Origin: an uncultured Muribaculaceae bacterium
Lineage (GTDB): Bacteria; Bacteroidota; Bacteroidia; Bacteroidales; Muribaculaceae
Assembly: GCA_934636465.1 (NCBI GenBank)
Contig: CAKUAR010000004.1
Coordinates: 1 to 64,000, forward strand
DNA: 64,000 nucleotides
Direction of reading: 5' to 3'
Both the position numbers and the translations under genes were made by a program. A model generated the notes under the pieces. It was not told the origin of the DNA. It made no database searches and saw only the letters and a list, made by a program, of their open reading frames with translations. Shown here one piece after another: positions 53,422 through 63,305 of this stretch (its first letter is position 1; every line of letters begins with the position of its first letter).

Positions 53422-54423
53422 TTATTCTGCCTTGCCGTTGCTGCCAAGCACGTCGATGATTTTGTGCTTATACAGGTCAATCATGTACTCACGAGCCTTG
53501 CCGCAATATTGACGTGGGTCGAAGTATTCTGGGTGCAATGCAAATGTTTCACGCACACCGGCAGTGAATGCCAAACGTGAGTCAGAGTCAATGTTAATCT
53601 TGCAAACAGCGCTCTTGGCTGCTTCGCGGAGTTGTTCCTCTGGAATACCCACTGCGTCGGGCAGGTGGCCTCCGTATTTGTTGATTATGTCAACATACTC
53701 TTGTGGCACTGAAGATGAGCCGTGAAGCACGATTGGGAATTCTGGCAACTTCTTCTCGATTTCGTGAAGAACGTCAAATGCCAATGGCGGTGGAACCAAG
53801 CGGCCAGTCTTCGGGTCACGGGTGCACTGTTCTGGTTTGAACTTGTAAGCACCGTGGCTTGTGCCGATTGAGATTGCGAGTGAGTCAACACCGCTGCGCT
53901 TTGAGAAGTCGATTACTTCCTCTGGCTTTGTGTAGTGAGATTCTTCTGCTTGAACCTCGTCTTCCACACCTGCCAGCACGCCAAGCTCACCCTCAACAGT
54001 CACGTCATATTTGTGAGCATATTCCACAACCTTTGCAGTCAGGGCGATGTTGTCTTCGTATGGCAGCGACGAACCGTCAATCATCACTGATGAGAAACCG
54101 AAGTCAACGCAGCTCTTGCACAACTCAAAGCTGTCGCCGTGGTCAAGGTGAAGCACGATTTGTGGGTGTTCCCAACCAAGTTCTTTGGCAAACTCCACAG
54201 CTCCTTGAGCCATGTAGCGAAGCAAAGTTTGGTTAGCATACTTGCGGGCGCCTTTCGACACTTGAAGAATTACAGGTGATTTTGTCTCGGCAGCAGCTGT
54301 GATGATTGCCTGAAGCTGCTCCATGTTGTTGAAGTTGAATGCAGGGATTGCATAACCTCCAGTAACGGCTTTCTTGAACATCTCGCGAGTGTTCACCAAG
54401 CCAAGTTCTTTATAACTTACCAT
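53422..54423 (-). CDS. fbaA: Class II fructose-bisphosphate aldolase
   Basis: 333 aa. Zinc and catalytic regions: IVLHLDHGDSFELCKSCVDFGFSSVMIDGSSLPYEDN, VTVEGELGVLAGVEDEV, and VLHGSSSVPQEYVDIINKYGG with KINIDSDSRLAF. Known role: reversible cleavage of fructose-1,6-bisphosphate to DHAP and G3P in glycolysis and gluconeogenesis, Zn-dependent. The protein is cytoplasmic. Codon use (GTT, GCT, CGT at higher share) fits high expression. A -7-like TATCTTTG lies at 54517-54524 (minus) without good -33. Confidence 0.96.
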   Translation of the reverse strand: MVSYKELGLVNTREMFKKAVTGGYAIPAFNFNNMEQLQAIITAAAETKSPVILQVSKGARKYANQTLLRYMAQGAVEFAKELGWEHPQIVLHLDHGDSFELCKSCVDFGFSSVMIDGSSLPYEDNIALTAKVVEYAHKYDVTVEGELGVLAGVEDEVQAEESHYTKPEEVIDFSKRSGVDSLAISIGTSHGAYKFKPEQCTRDPKTGRLVPPPLAFDVLHEIEKKLPEFPIVLHGSSSVPQEYVDIINKYGGHLPDAVGIPEEQLREAAKSAVCKINIDSDSRLAFTAGVRETFALHPEYFDPRQYCGKAREYMIDLYKHKIIDVLGSNGKAE

Positions 54424-54701
54424 AGTTTGTTATATTAAAAATATACTTAAATCTATCAACTTTTTGTGCAAAAACCGTTCCAAAGCACCGCTTTGACAGC
54501 AGTTTTTTATCTGCCGCAAAGATAAGCATTTTATGTTGATTGAATATTCTCAACAAATTAAAAAATCATAATCAGCCTTGTACCTTGTTTTCCGTTCTTG
54601 CCTTATGTTCTACGGCCACGGTCTAAATGCCACAGTGCCTATTCCTTGCATCATTAAAATTGTTCAAAATTTCCTATGCGCACAAACCCCACGGCTGACA
54701 C
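54424..54701. other. Divergent region between the aldolase and speA
   Basis: AT-rich. Minus-strand TATCTTTG at 54517-54524 may be the -7 of the aldolase promoter. No gene or repeat recognised. Confidence 0.5.
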
Positions 54702-54734
54702 TTTGTCATTATTGATTTCTTTTTAGTATCTTTG
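54702..54734 (+). promoter_or_regulatory. Promoter of speA
   Basis: TTTG (54702-54705), 21 bp, TATCTTTG (54727-54734); 83 bp before the ATG. Confidence 0.8.
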
Positions 54735-54817
54735 TCGTTAATTGATGGATTATATCTGTCAATCACAATTAATCTTTTTGTTTAACTCTTTAATTTCATA
54801 CAGCTACGACTACTGGA

Positions 54818-56728
54818 ATGAACAAATGGCGCATTGAAGACAGCGCCGAACTCTATAACATAAAGGGTTGGGGACTTAACTATTTCTCCATCAACGACAA
54901 GGGTCACATCAAGGTTTCTCCTAAAAAGAATTGTGTTTCTGTTGACCTCATCGAGGTCATGAACGAACTTAACTCGCGCAACATCACCGCGCCGGTGCTG
55001 CTTCGTTTCCCCGACATTCTCGACAACCGTATCGAAAAAATATCAAGCTGCTTCAAGAAAGCGGCCAAAGAATATGGCTACAAGGCTCAAAACTTCATAA
55101 TCTATCCCATCAAGGTCAACCAAATGCGCCCTGTGGTAGAAGAAATCGTGAGCCATGGCAAAAAGTTCAACATAGGTCTTGAGGCCGGCTCCAAGCCTGA
55201 GCTTCACGCCGTGCTTGCCATGAACATGGCAGATTTCTCCGAAAATTCCCCCATTGTGTGCAACGGCTACAAAGACGAAAGCTTCATTGAGCTTGCGCTC
55301 CTCGCCCAGAAGATGGGACGGCGCATATTTCTCGTTGTTGAAAAACTCAACGAGCTCGACATCATATCTCGTGTTGCGCACCGTCTTAATGTGTTGCCAA
55401 ACATCGGCATTCGCATCAAGCTGTCGAGCAGCGGCAGCGGCAAGTGGGAAGAGTCGGGTGGCGACCGCAGCAAGTTTGGCCTCAACTCAAGCGAACTGCT
55501 CGCAGCCCTTGAGTATCTGCAAAAAAACAACATGACCCAAAGCCTCAAGCTGATTCATTTCCACATAGGCAGCCAGGTCACAAAAATACGCCGCATAAAG
55601 AACGCTCTCCGCGAGGCTGCGCAATATTATGTGCAGCTCAACAAGCTCGGCTTCGACGTCAGCTTTGTTGACATAGGCGGCGGTCTTGGTGTTGACTACG
55701 ACGGCACGCGCAGCAGCGCAAGCGGCAACAGCATCAACTATTCCATTCAGGAATACGTCAACGATGCCGTCTACTCTTTCGTTGACGCCTGCGAGAAAAA
55801 CGGTCTGAAGCAGCCCAACATCATCAACGAGTCGGGCCGCTCTCTCACAGCCCACCACTCAGTGCTCGTTGTCGAGGCTCTTGAAACGGCAGGCCTGCCC
55901 CAGTGGGACGAGAAAAACGACCATCTGCGCCCCGACGAGAGCGAGCTTGTCACTGATTTGCACGAAATCTATGATAAAATCAACATGGCTCGCCTGCTTG
56001 AAGACTGGCACGACGCCATGCAGATACGCGAAGAGGCTCTCGACCGCTTCAGCCTTGGTCTGATTGACCTCCACACGCGCGCCATGGTCGAGAAACTGTT
56101 CTGGTCAATAGCGCGCGAGGTTGACCTCATTGCAAGCGAAATGAAGCACGCCCCCGAAGAGTTGCGAAGCGTGTCGAAGATGCTGCCCGAGAAATATTTC
56201 TGCAACTTCTCCATATTCCAGTCGTTGCCCGACTCTTGGGCCATCGACCAGGTGTTCCCCGTGATGCCTCTCGACCGCCTCAACGAGTGCCCCACTCACA
56301 ACGCCTCATTGCAAGACATCACCTGCGACAGCGACGGCAAGATTGCCAACTTCATTTCGCAGCAGGGATTCTCGCATGCGCTGCCGGTTCACAGTCTGCG
56401 CAAGGGTGAGCACTACTACCTCGGCGTGTTTCTGGTGGGTGCATATCAAGAGATTTTGGGCGATTTGCACAACCTGTTTGGCGACACCAATGCCGTGCAC
56501 ATAAATGTGTTCCCCGACCACTACGAAATCGACCAGGTTATCGACGGCGAAACCGTGGCCGAGGTGCTCGACTATGTGCAATTCAGCCCCAAGCAACTCG
56601 TGCGCAACGTTGAGACATGGGTGAGCGAGTCAATCCGCAACGGAAAAATCACTGCCGACGAGGGCTATGAGTTTGTACGCAACTACCGCTCCGGCCTCTA
56701 CGGCTACACTTATCTCGAAAAAGAATAA
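54818..56728 (+). CDS. speA: Biosynthetic arginine decarboxylase
   Basis: 636 aa, the length of SpeA. PLP lysine K99 in YPIKVNQMRPVVEEI, HIGSQVTKIRRIKNAL, the glycine-rich phosphate-binding DIGGGLGVDYDG, and NESGRSLTAHHSVLV are all present, with the SpeA C-terminal part VFPVMPLDRLNECPT and YLGVFLVGAYQEILGDLHNLFGD. Known role: converts arginine to agmatine for spermidine or carboxynorspermidine synthesis in the cytoplasm. First gene of a unit with truA (16 bp) and an acyltransferase gene. Confidence 0.97.
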   Translation: MNKWRIEDSAELYNIKGWGLNYFSINDKGHIKVSPKKNCVSVDLIEVMNELNSRNITAPVLLRFPDILDNRIEKISSCFKKAAKEYGYKAQNFIIYPIKVNQMRPVVEEIVSHGKKFNIGLEAGSKPELHAVLAMNMADFSENSPIVCNGYKDESFIELALLAQKMGRRIFLVVEKLNELDIISRVAHRLNVLPNIGIRIKLSSSGSGKWEESGGDRSKFGLNSSELLAALEYLQKNNMTQSLKLIHFHIGSQVTKIRRIKNALREAAQYYVQLNKLGFDVSFVDIGGGLGVDYDGTRSSASGNSINYSIQEYVNDAVYSFVDACEKNGLKQPNIINESGRSLTAHHSVLVVEALETAGLPQWDEKNDHLRPDESELVTDLHEIYDKINMARLLEDWHDAMQIREEALDRFSLGLIDLHTRAMVEKLFWSIAREVDLIASEMKHAPEELRSVSKMLPEKYFCNFSIFQSLPDSWAIDQVFPVMPLDRLNECPTHNASLQDITCDSDGKIANFISQQGFSHALPVHSLRKGEHYYLGVFLVGAYQEILGDLHNLFGDTNAVHINVFPDHYEIDQVIDGETVAEVLDYVQFSPKQLVRNVETWVSESIRNGKITADEGYEFVRNYRSGLYGYTYLEKE

Positions 56729-56744
56729 TCAGAGCTCTATCACC

Positions 56745-57491
56745 ATGCGCTATTTTATGCGTCTATCGTTTCGCGGTGAGCATTTTCACGGCTGGCAGTC
56801 ACAACCTCACGACATTTCCGTGCAGGAAACCGTTGAGAAAGTGCTGTCAACACTCTTGCGCACACCCACAAGCATAACCGGTGCCGGACGCACCGACGCC
56901 AAGGTCAACGCCAAGATGATGATTGCGCATTTCGATGCCGACCAACCCATAGCCGACACCGCAAAACTCATTCACAGCATGAATGGCATACTCAACCGCG
57001 ACGTGGCAATTCATGCCATTTTCCCTGTGCACGACACGGCTCATGCGCGTTTCGACGCCACAAGCCGCACCTACAAATATTTTGCGCACACCGAGAAATC
57101 CCCATTTCTTTATCCGCTAAGCTGGCGTTGTCAGCCCTGGCTCGACTTTGAGCTGATGAACGAGGCAGCGTCACGCATCAAGGCCTACACCGACTTCACT
57201 TCATTCAGCAAACTCCACACCGATGTTGCCACCAACAACTGCAAGGTCACCGAAGCGCACTGGGACAAACTCGACGACAGCCAATGGGTTTTCACCATCA
57301 CAGCCGACCGCTTTTTGCGCAACATGGTAAGAGCCATTGTTGGCACACTGACAGATGTTGGTAACCACAAAATCACAGTGGAGCAATTCTGCCATATAAT
57401 TGAGAAAAAAGACCGATGCTCTGCCGGCACGTCAATGCCTGGGCATGCGCTCTATCTCTGGAACATCACTTATCCATACCCAATTTTCTGA
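56745..57491 (+). CDS. truA: tRNA pseudouridine(38-40) synthase TruA
   Basis: 248 aa from the ATG at 56745, 16 bp after speA; the frame is open upstream inside speA but in the wrong place for the RYFMRLSFRG start of the family. The catalytic Asp is D51 in TGAGRTDAKVNAKMM. In the family this motif is normally GRTDxGVHA; here Gly is Lys53 and His is Asn55. The rest is standard: FDATSRTYKYFAHTEKSPF, DFTSFSKLH, and FTITADRFLRNMVRAIVGTL. Known role: pseudouridine at tRNA positions 38-40. Confidence 0.92.
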   Translation: MRYFMRLSFRGEHFHGWQSQPHDISVQETVEKVLSTLLRTPTSITGAGRTDAKVNAKMMIAHFDADQPIADTAKLIHSMNGILNRDVAIHAIFPVHDTAHARFDATSRTYKYFAHTEKSPFLYPLSWRCQPWLDFELMNEAASRIKAYTDFTSFSKLHTDVATNNCKVTEAHWDKLDDSQWVFTITADRFLRNMVRAIVGTLTDVGNHKITVEQFCHIIEKKDRCSAGTSMPGHALYLWNITYPYPIF

Positions 57492-57506
57492 TTAATCACC
57501 CACCTT

Positions 57507-58625
57507 ATGGCAAACAAGCGCAACACGTGTATATCTATATGCAAGGCTTTGGCAATAATCCTCATGTGCATGGGGCACACCGAAGGGCCGTCGCGCATCA
57601 TCAATTTCATCTATCTCTTCCACATGCCCGTGTTCTTCATCACGGCTGGCTATTTCTTCAGCCGCAAATACGTTGACAATCCGTGGAATTTCTGCGTCAA
57701 GCGGTTCAAAGGTCTTTATCTGCCATTTGTCAAGTGGGCTTTATTTTTCCTCATTGCCCACAATGCGTTCTTTGCTATGGGCATTCTAAACGAGCGCTAT
57801 GGCAACTGGGAAGGCGGCGTGACCCACCCCTATAGCCTCCACACGTTCATGCAGCGCTTGTTCGACATAATTTTCTCTATGGGTGGCTACGACGAGTTTC
57901 TTGCTGGAGCGTTCTGGTTTTTCAGAGCCTTGCTCGTGAGCAGCATTGTGTTCCTCGCCCTGTTTTTGCTGTTGCGCAATCGCCGCCTATGGCTTGGCAC
58001 TACCGCCACCTGCCTGTGCATTTGTGCCTTGGCACTGATTGTGGCTTTTGTCAAGATACAGTTTCAGCTACGCATACCCACAGTGATGCAAGGTGGCATC
58101 AGAGAGTGCTGGGGCGTGTTTTTCTTTAGCGTGGGAGTGCTCTATCGCAAGCATGAGCAAGCCATACCCGAAAATGCCGTCCTCTCAGTCATCTGTTTTC
58201 TGCTGCTTGCTGCCGGCTCGGCACTTCACTTTCATGGCATGACGCTCAGCCCTAAGCCCTATGATGTGCTCACACTCCCATTCACCGGCATAATCGGCTT
58301 CCTCATGCTTCACCACATTTCAGCCGTCATCGACCGTCACAAGGGGTGCATAAAGCGCTTTCTCATTTATTGTGGCGACAACACGCTCTACATTTTCGTG
58401 TTCCACATCATAGCGTTCAAGCTGGTGACCGTGGCAAAAATCATTTACTATGGGCTCGACTGGGAGCAAATCGGGACTCACATGGTGGTTCACTACCGCA
58501 GCCAGACCGACCTGTTTTTCATTCTCTACACCATAGTGGGCACGGCCGTGCCGTTGCTTTGGATTTTCTGCTACCGCAAAGCCAAGTCACAAATCCGTCG
58601 CCGCTTTTCACCCAAGCAGGCGTAA
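57507..58625 (+). CDS. Acyltransferase family 3 membrane protein
   Basis: 372 aa with about ten membrane helices. The N-terminus ISICKALAIILMCMGHTEG has the His following the first helix, as in acyltransferase 3 (OafA/NodX) proteins, then FHMPVFFITAGYFFSRKY and a cytoplasmic VKRFKGLYLPFVKW. Known role of the family: transfer of acetyl or similar groups to surface sugars, at the inner membrane. No glycosyltransferase neighbours, so the acceptor is unknown. It follows truA by 15 bp, so is likely co-transcribed with speA and truA. Confidence 0.85.
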   Translation: MANKRNTCISICKALAIILMCMGHTEGPSRIINFIYLFHMPVFFITAGYFFSRKYVDNPWNFCVKRFKGLYLPFVKWALFFLIAHNAFFAMGILNERYGNWEGGVTHPYSLHTFMQRLFDIIFSMGGYDEFLAGAFWFFRALLVSSIVFLALFLLLRNRRLWLGTTATCLCICALALIVAFVKIQFQLRIPTVMQGGIRECWGVFFFSVGVLYRKHEQAIPENAVLSVICFLLLAAGSALHFHGMTLSPKPYDVLTLPFTGIIGFLMLHHISAVIDRHKGCIKRFLIYCGDNTLYIFVFHIIAFKLVTVAKIIYYGLDWEQIGTHMVVHYRSQTDLFFILYTIVGTAVPLLWIFCYRKAKSQIRRRFSPKQA

Positions 58626-58725
58626 CCGCCACCAATCGCCATTTATCACTAAAACCACAAAATTTCCGGGCTCGCAATACCCACTTTATGCGAACCTGCC
58701 AACAACCTTTAATCATTTTTAGGTA

Positions 58726-58756
58726 TTTCCAACAATTTGCCGTACCAGTACCTTTG
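58726..58756 (+). promoter_or_regulatory. Promoter of the porin-imelysin-oxidoreductase operon
   Basis: TACCTTTG (58749-58756) with TTTC at 58726-58729, spacing 19 bp; 30 bp before the ATG. No Fur-like inverted repeat was recognised over it. Confidence 0.5.
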
Positions 58757-58786
58757 CAATGGAAATTTAAGATTGAAATTGCATAA

Positions 58787-60100
58787 ATGAAAAAACTAAC
58801 AATTTTAGCTTTGGCATGTCTCTTATCGGGAGCTTTCGTGCCATCTGCAATCCAAGCCCAACAAATATCCGCCATCGACAGCGTGATGAATCACGCCAAA
58901 GGCAACCGCCTTAGTGTGGGCGGCTATGGCGAAGTGGCTCTCACAAGAGAATTTTTCAGCGACAACATTTACCGTTACAGCAAGGCCGGTCAATACAAAA
59001 ACGACCCAAGTCACGGCCGTTTCGACATTCCTCACGCTGTGGTCTATCTTGGCTACGACTTTGGCAAAGGCTGGACCATGGGCTCTGAAATAGAGTTTGA
59101 GCATGGTGGCACTGGCTCTGCCTACGAAAAGGAATTTGAGGAGAGCGGCGAGTGGGAACAAGAAGTTGAAAAAGGCGGTGAGGTGGAATTGGAGCAATTC
59201 TGGCTCCAAAAGTCTTTTCTCAACAAGAAACTGAACCTTCGCGTAGGTCACATAGTGGTGCCTGTGGGCTTGACCAACAGTGCGCACGAACCAACCAACT
59301 TCTTCACCGTCTATCGCCCCGAAGGAGAAAACACTATCTTCCCCTGCACTTGGCACCAGACGGGTATCAGCCTATGGGGTCGCGCCGGAGCATGGAAATA
59401 TGAAGTGCAGTTTCTGCCCGGACTCGATGCCATGCAGTTCAGCCGCGACAACTGGATTCAAAAAGGTGCTCATAGCGCATTTGAGTTTGAGGTGGCCAAC
59501 AAATATGCCACTGCCGTGCGCATCGACAACTATTCGCTGCCCGGCTTGCGCATAGGCGTGAGCGGCTATTATGGCAACTCTATCGACAACTCCTACACCC
59601 GCGACTCGCAAGGCATGGCGCGCAAGCTCCACGGCACGGTCGTCATAGGTTCGTTTGACTTCAACTATCATGGCCACAACTGGATTGTGCGCGGCAACTT
59701 CGACTATGGTCATCTTGGCGATGCCGCATCAATCTACTCGCTGCCTGGCCGCCAAACACGCACCAGCCCATTCAACCAAGACCACGTGGGCAAAGAAGCC
59801 ATTGCCACAGGCGCAGAAGCCGGCTGGGACTGCTTCTCGCTTATTCGCAGCAAGCACACCGCCGACCAGAAGTTCTACCTCTTTGGCCGTTATGAGTATT
59901 ATAACTCCTACACACCAGCCAACAAGCTCTCTGAGAAAAACCCGTTCACCAAGCGTCATCGCATGGCTCTGGGTGTCAACTGGTATCCCATCAAGCAAAT
60001 CGTGGTCAAAGGCGAGTATTCCAAGCGTTTCCTCAACAAGCAATACAACAACGAGCCATCACTGTCTATCGGCATTGCCTATGAGGGCTTCTTCCTTTGA
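58787..60100 (+). CDS. Outer-membrane porin of the imelysin locus
   Basis: 437 aa: signal peptide MKKLTILALACLLSGAFVPSAIQAQ, then barrel strands (GRFDIPHAVVYLGYDFGKGWTMGSEIEFEH, NLRVGHIVVPVGLTNSAHEP, FYLFGRYEYYNSY) with the typical QIVVKGEYSKRFLN, ending SIGIAYEGFFL. Between residues 100 and 135 there is an acidic loop (EKEFEESGEWEQEVEKGGEVELE) that could attract cations. It has no TonB plug. It is followed after 55 bp by the imelysin gene, so it may let iron or a reductant-linked substrate enter (inference). Confidence 0.8.
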   Translation: MKKLTILALACLLSGAFVPSAIQAQQISAIDSVMNHAKGNRLSVGGYGEVALTREFFSDNIYRYSKAGQYKNDPSHGRFDIPHAVVYLGYDFGKGWTMGSEIEFEHGGTGSAYEKEFEESGEWEQEVEKGGEVELEQFWLQKSFLNKKLNLRVGHIVVPVGLTNSAHEPTNFFTVYRPEGENTIFPCTWHQTGISLWGRAGAWKYEVQFLPGLDAMQFSRDNWIQKGAHSAFEFEVANKYATAVRIDNYSLPGLRIGVSGYYGNSIDNSYTRDSQGMARKLHGTVVIGSFDFNYHGHNWIVRGNFDYGHLGDAASIYSLPGRQTRTSPFNQDHVGKEAIATGAEAGWDCFSLIRSKHTADQKFYLFGRYEYYNSYTPANKLSEKNPFTKRHRMALGVNWYPIKQIVVKGEYSKRFLNKQYNNEPSLSIGIAYEGFFL

Positions 60101-60155
60101 TTTTAGTCAGCAATTTAAAATAACAAAATCATTTTATAAAAACATTTAGGCAACA

Positions 60156-61415
60156 ATGAACAAATTACTCAAATTCTCAAGCATCGCGCTATGCGCGTTC
60201 CTCACTTTGGGCGCAGCTTCTTGTAGCAACAACGATGAACCAGACTCTCCAGAGCAAGTTCTCAGCGAGGGCGACCAACTCCTCCAAAAGGCTCTGAAAG
60301 TAAATGTTGAAAACACTATCAACGAAACTTACAAGGATTTGGCCGACAGCACTTCGCTGCTCTACGACCAAATGCTCCTGCTGCGCAAGGCTTCTGCCCA
60401 AAACGCAGTGACACAAGACATGGTTGACAAAGCCTGCAAACTTTTCCTTGGCGCGCGTGCCAATTATGAGTTGAGTGAGGCTTTCCTTCTCGGAGCTGCA
60501 GCCGATTTTTCAATTGACCCGCACATTGACTCTTGGCCTCTCGACCTCAACCGTCTTTTCAACCTCTTGGCAAGCCCAAATCTTGTTAACTCGCTCGATG
60601 GTGAAGACGGCCCACAGGCTGCCAACGAAAATCTCGGTCAATCGCTGCTCGGCTTCCATGGCATAGAGTTCATCTTGTTCCGCGATGGCCAGCCTCGCAA
60701 AGCTGCCGAACTCAACGCCAACGGCAAGGACTCTTATAACAAAGACGGCCTTAACTTCACGAATTTCTCTGGCGAATATGAGCTTATCTATGCCACTGCC
60801 GTGTGCGGTGACCTGCGCAACAGCGTGTATCGCCTGGAGTGCTCTTGGAACGCCGACGCTCCAGAAGCACACAAAAAGGTGATGGAAGACCTTGAGTGGG
60901 CTATTACTACCTCCACAAGTGGCATTTCCTATGGCGAGAACATGGTTAACGCCGGCAAGGCTGGCTCCACCTACCGCAGCGTGAAAAACGCCATCAGTGC
61001 AATCCTTATTGGCGACGGCGGTGCTGCTGGCATAAGCGACGAGGTAGGTAACGTGAAAATCAACAATCCTTTCAGTGGCGCGGACGTAAACTATATCGAG
61101 TCGCCTTACAGCCACAATTCGCTCACAGACTTCATTCACAACATTCAGAGCATCGAAAACGTGTGGAAGGGCGGTCGCAAAGAGAATCGCAACTCGCAAT
61201 ATTCTCTCGAAGCCTACTTCAAGAAATATAATCCGGAAATCAACACCCGTGTTGAGACCGCAATCACCACTGCCATTGCCGAAATCAACAAGATTCCAGC
61301 TCCGTTTGTGCTCAACTACACCAATCCACAGTGTCAAAAAGCCATCGATGCCTGTCTTGAGGTTTCCAATGCTCTCAATGCTGCCGACAGCTTCATTCAG
61401 AACACCGACAAGTGA
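60156..61415 (+). CDS. Imelysin-family (M75, iron-regulated) lipoprotein
   Basis: 419 aa with lipobox GAASC (Cys23). The imelysin motif GxHxxE is at residues 166-171 (GFHGIE, followed by FILFRDG). The fold is all helical with two bundle halves (20-200, ATAVCGDLRNSVYRLECSW; then LTDFIHNIQSIENVWKGG). Known from the family (IrpA, EfeM/EfeO, PF09375): iron-related envelope proteins; no proteolytic activity is well proven. It is the middle gene of porin - imelysin - di-heme oxidoreductase, a pairing known in many Bacteroidales and Proteobacteria. Confidence 0.9.
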   Translation: MNKLLKFSSIALCAFLTLGAASCSNNDEPDSPEQVLSEGDQLLQKALKVNVENTINETYKDLADSTSLLYDQMLLLRKASAQNAVTQDMVDKACKLFLGARANYELSEAFLLGAAADFSIDPHIDSWPLDLNRLFNLLASPNLVNSLDGEDGPQAANENLGQSLLGFHGIEFILFRDGQPRKAAELNANGKDSYNKDGLNFTNFSGEYELIYATAVCGDLRNSVYRLECSWNADAPEAHKKVMEDLEWAITTSTSGISYGENMVNAGKAGSTYRSVKNAISAILIGDGGAAGISDEVGNVKINNPFSGADVNYIESPYSHNSLTDFIHNIQSIENVWKGGRKENRNSQYSLEAYFKKYNPEINTRVETAITTAIAEINKIPAPFVLNYTNPQCQKAIDACLEVSNALNAADSFIQNTDK

Positions 61416-61541
61416 TTGACTCATCTCAACAAGCACTGTTATTTTGAGATTTAACTCTAAAACAAAATAAAAAGATTTCAGGAGAAGGAGGTTTCACAAG
61501 CCACCATCTCCTTTCATTCTAAAATCACATTTCAAAACACT

Positions 61542-63260
61542 ATGACTAATTCTAAATTTGGCAAATTGCTGCTTGCAGGACTCATGGCTTGTGGCGCTGC
61601 AGCTTGCTCCGACAGCAACGACATTCCCAAGCCTGTCAACCCAAACGAAAACAACGGCAAGGCCAACGACGTGTTCACCGCAGCCGAATGGTATCCGGGC
61701 GGAGAGCTTGGCACCACGTCAAACGAGCAGGGCTGCTACTCCAACCCATCGCCTTTCGTGGAGCAAAACGGCATGTCTGCATCATTTAAAAAAGGCGAAA
61801 CTTTTTTTGAAAAAGACTACACCCTCAACACCAAGCCGCGTCGCGGACTCGGTCCGGCATGGGTGCGCCAGGGCTGCCTTTACTGCCACCCGTCCTATGG
61901 TCACGGCAAGCGCATGCAACGCTATAATGCCGACGACCAAGGCAATGGTTATCTGCTTGTGATTTATCACCCCACTGCAGGTGTTGACGCCAACGGCACC
62001 CCATATAAAGCAAACAGCTACATTACCGAGGTTACCGGCATGCCACAAACACGAGCCATGGATCCATTCTTGCCGCCAATCGACGAGAAAGGCATTCATC
62101 TGAGCTGGCCTGTCGCCGTTGATGAGCACAACAACACGTTCCCCGACGGTACGAAATACGAGCTCATTTATCCAGAGATTACTATCGACCAGAGCGCGTT
62201 CAACACCGACCCCAAGCCCTCCAATTATGAAGTGCGTCTTGAGTCAACAATCGGCATCTATGGCTCTGCATTGCTCGATGCCATCGACGACGACTCTCTT
62301 AAAGTGCAATATCAGCGCGAGGCAAAGTTTGTAGAGCTCAACCCAGACATGTGGGACAAGGGCAGCAACGACTGGGCAGCATCAGCAAAATACACTCTTG
62401 CCGATGGACAAACCCGAATCAAAAAATTCACCTATGCCCTCACACGCGGTTCTCTGCAAGACGGTCCTGGCGCAAATGCCATTTGGAACATTACCAACGT
62501 CACTCGCAGCGACCGCCACTACCTCTACACTACCAAAGCCTGGGCTAAGGCAATGAGCGAAAACAGCGATGTGATTGACTATATCCAAAAATATGGTCAA
62601 AGCATAGTTTCGCTCGTACACCCCTACTATGGCGACGGCTCACGCGAGAGCATTGCCGAAAAAGTCAACTCGCTGCTTGGTCTCTGCAAAGCTACCGATG
62701 CAAAGGCCTATACCGACAATTTCGTCACTCCCGCCCCATTCAATGGCGAGGACGAGATGAGCGACCAAGACTACTACGACTTCATGGTTTGGCACCGCGG
62801 TCTTGCAGTGCCTATGGCTCGCGATTTGGCCAACTCTCAAGTGAAGCGTGGCAAGCAACTGTTCTATGAGATGGGCTGCACCGAGTGTCACCGCCCGTCG
62901 TGGAAGACTGGCAACGACGACTACTGGGCTTCTGATAACATTAAGAAAATCGGCAAGTTGCCGCAATATGCACATCAAACCATTTGGCCTTACACCGATA
63001 TGGTGCAACACAAGCTTTACATGAAAAATGACATTCGCACAGGCTGGTGTCGCACCACTCCACTCTGGGGTCGTGGACTCTCGGAACAGGAGACCGGTGC
63101 AAGCGACCGTCTGCACGACTGCCGCGCACGCAATGTAATCGAAGCTATCATGTGGCATGGCTACAGCAAGGAGAGCGATGCCTATGAGTCAACACAAAAA
63201 TTCTACAACCTCCCGGCTAAAGACCGTGATGCCGTTGTTGCTTTCATCAACGCCATCTGA
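61542..63260 (+). CDS. Di-heme oxidoreductase lipoprotein (DUF1111/DHOR family)
   Basis: 572 aa with lipobox AAAC (Cys22; Cys17 is a less likely alternative). Two heme-binding CxxCH motifs: C112-C115-H116 (QGCLYCHPSYGHG) and C446-C449-H450 (GCTECHRPSW). Spacing and surrounding sequence (FTAAEWYPGGELGT, RRGLGPAWVRQGC, WCRTTPLWGRGLS) fit the putative di-heme peroxidase/oxidoreductase family. It acts outside the inner membrane, and the hemes need cytochrome c maturation, provided by the ResB-like gene that follows. Electron donor and acceptor unknown; a ferric-ferrous or peroxide step beside imelysin is possible. Confidence 0.9.
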   Translation: MTNSKFGKLLLAGLMACGAAACSDSNDIPKPVNPNENNGKANDVFTAAEWYPGGELGTTSNEQGCYSNPSPFVEQNGMSASFKKGETFFEKDYTLNTKPRRGLGPAWVRQGCLYCHPSYGHGKRMQRYNADDQGNGYLLVIYHPTAGVDANGTPYKANSYITEVTGMPQTRAMDPFLPPIDEKGIHLSWPVAVDEHNNTFPDGTKYELIYPEITIDQSAFNTDPKPSNYEVRLESTIGIYGSALLDAIDDDSLKVQYQREAKFVELNPDMWDKGSNDWAASAKYTLADGQTRIKKFTYALTRGSLQDGPGANAIWNITNVTRSDRHYLYTTKAWAKAMSENSDVIDYIQKYGQSIVSLVHPYYGDGSRESIAEKVNSLLGLCKATDAKAYTDNFVTPAPFNGEDEMSDQDYYDFMVWHRGLAVPMARDLANSQVKRGKQLFYEMGCTECHRPSWKTGNDDYWASDNIKKIGKLPQYAHQTIWPYTDMVQHKLYMKNDIRTGWCRTTPLWGRGLSEQETGASDRLHDCRARNVIEAIMWHGYSKESDAYESTQKFYNLPAKDRDAVVAFINAI

Positions 63261-63305
63261 TGCAATGATGATTGGCTAAAGAGCTTTCACAATTCATATT
63301 TTATG

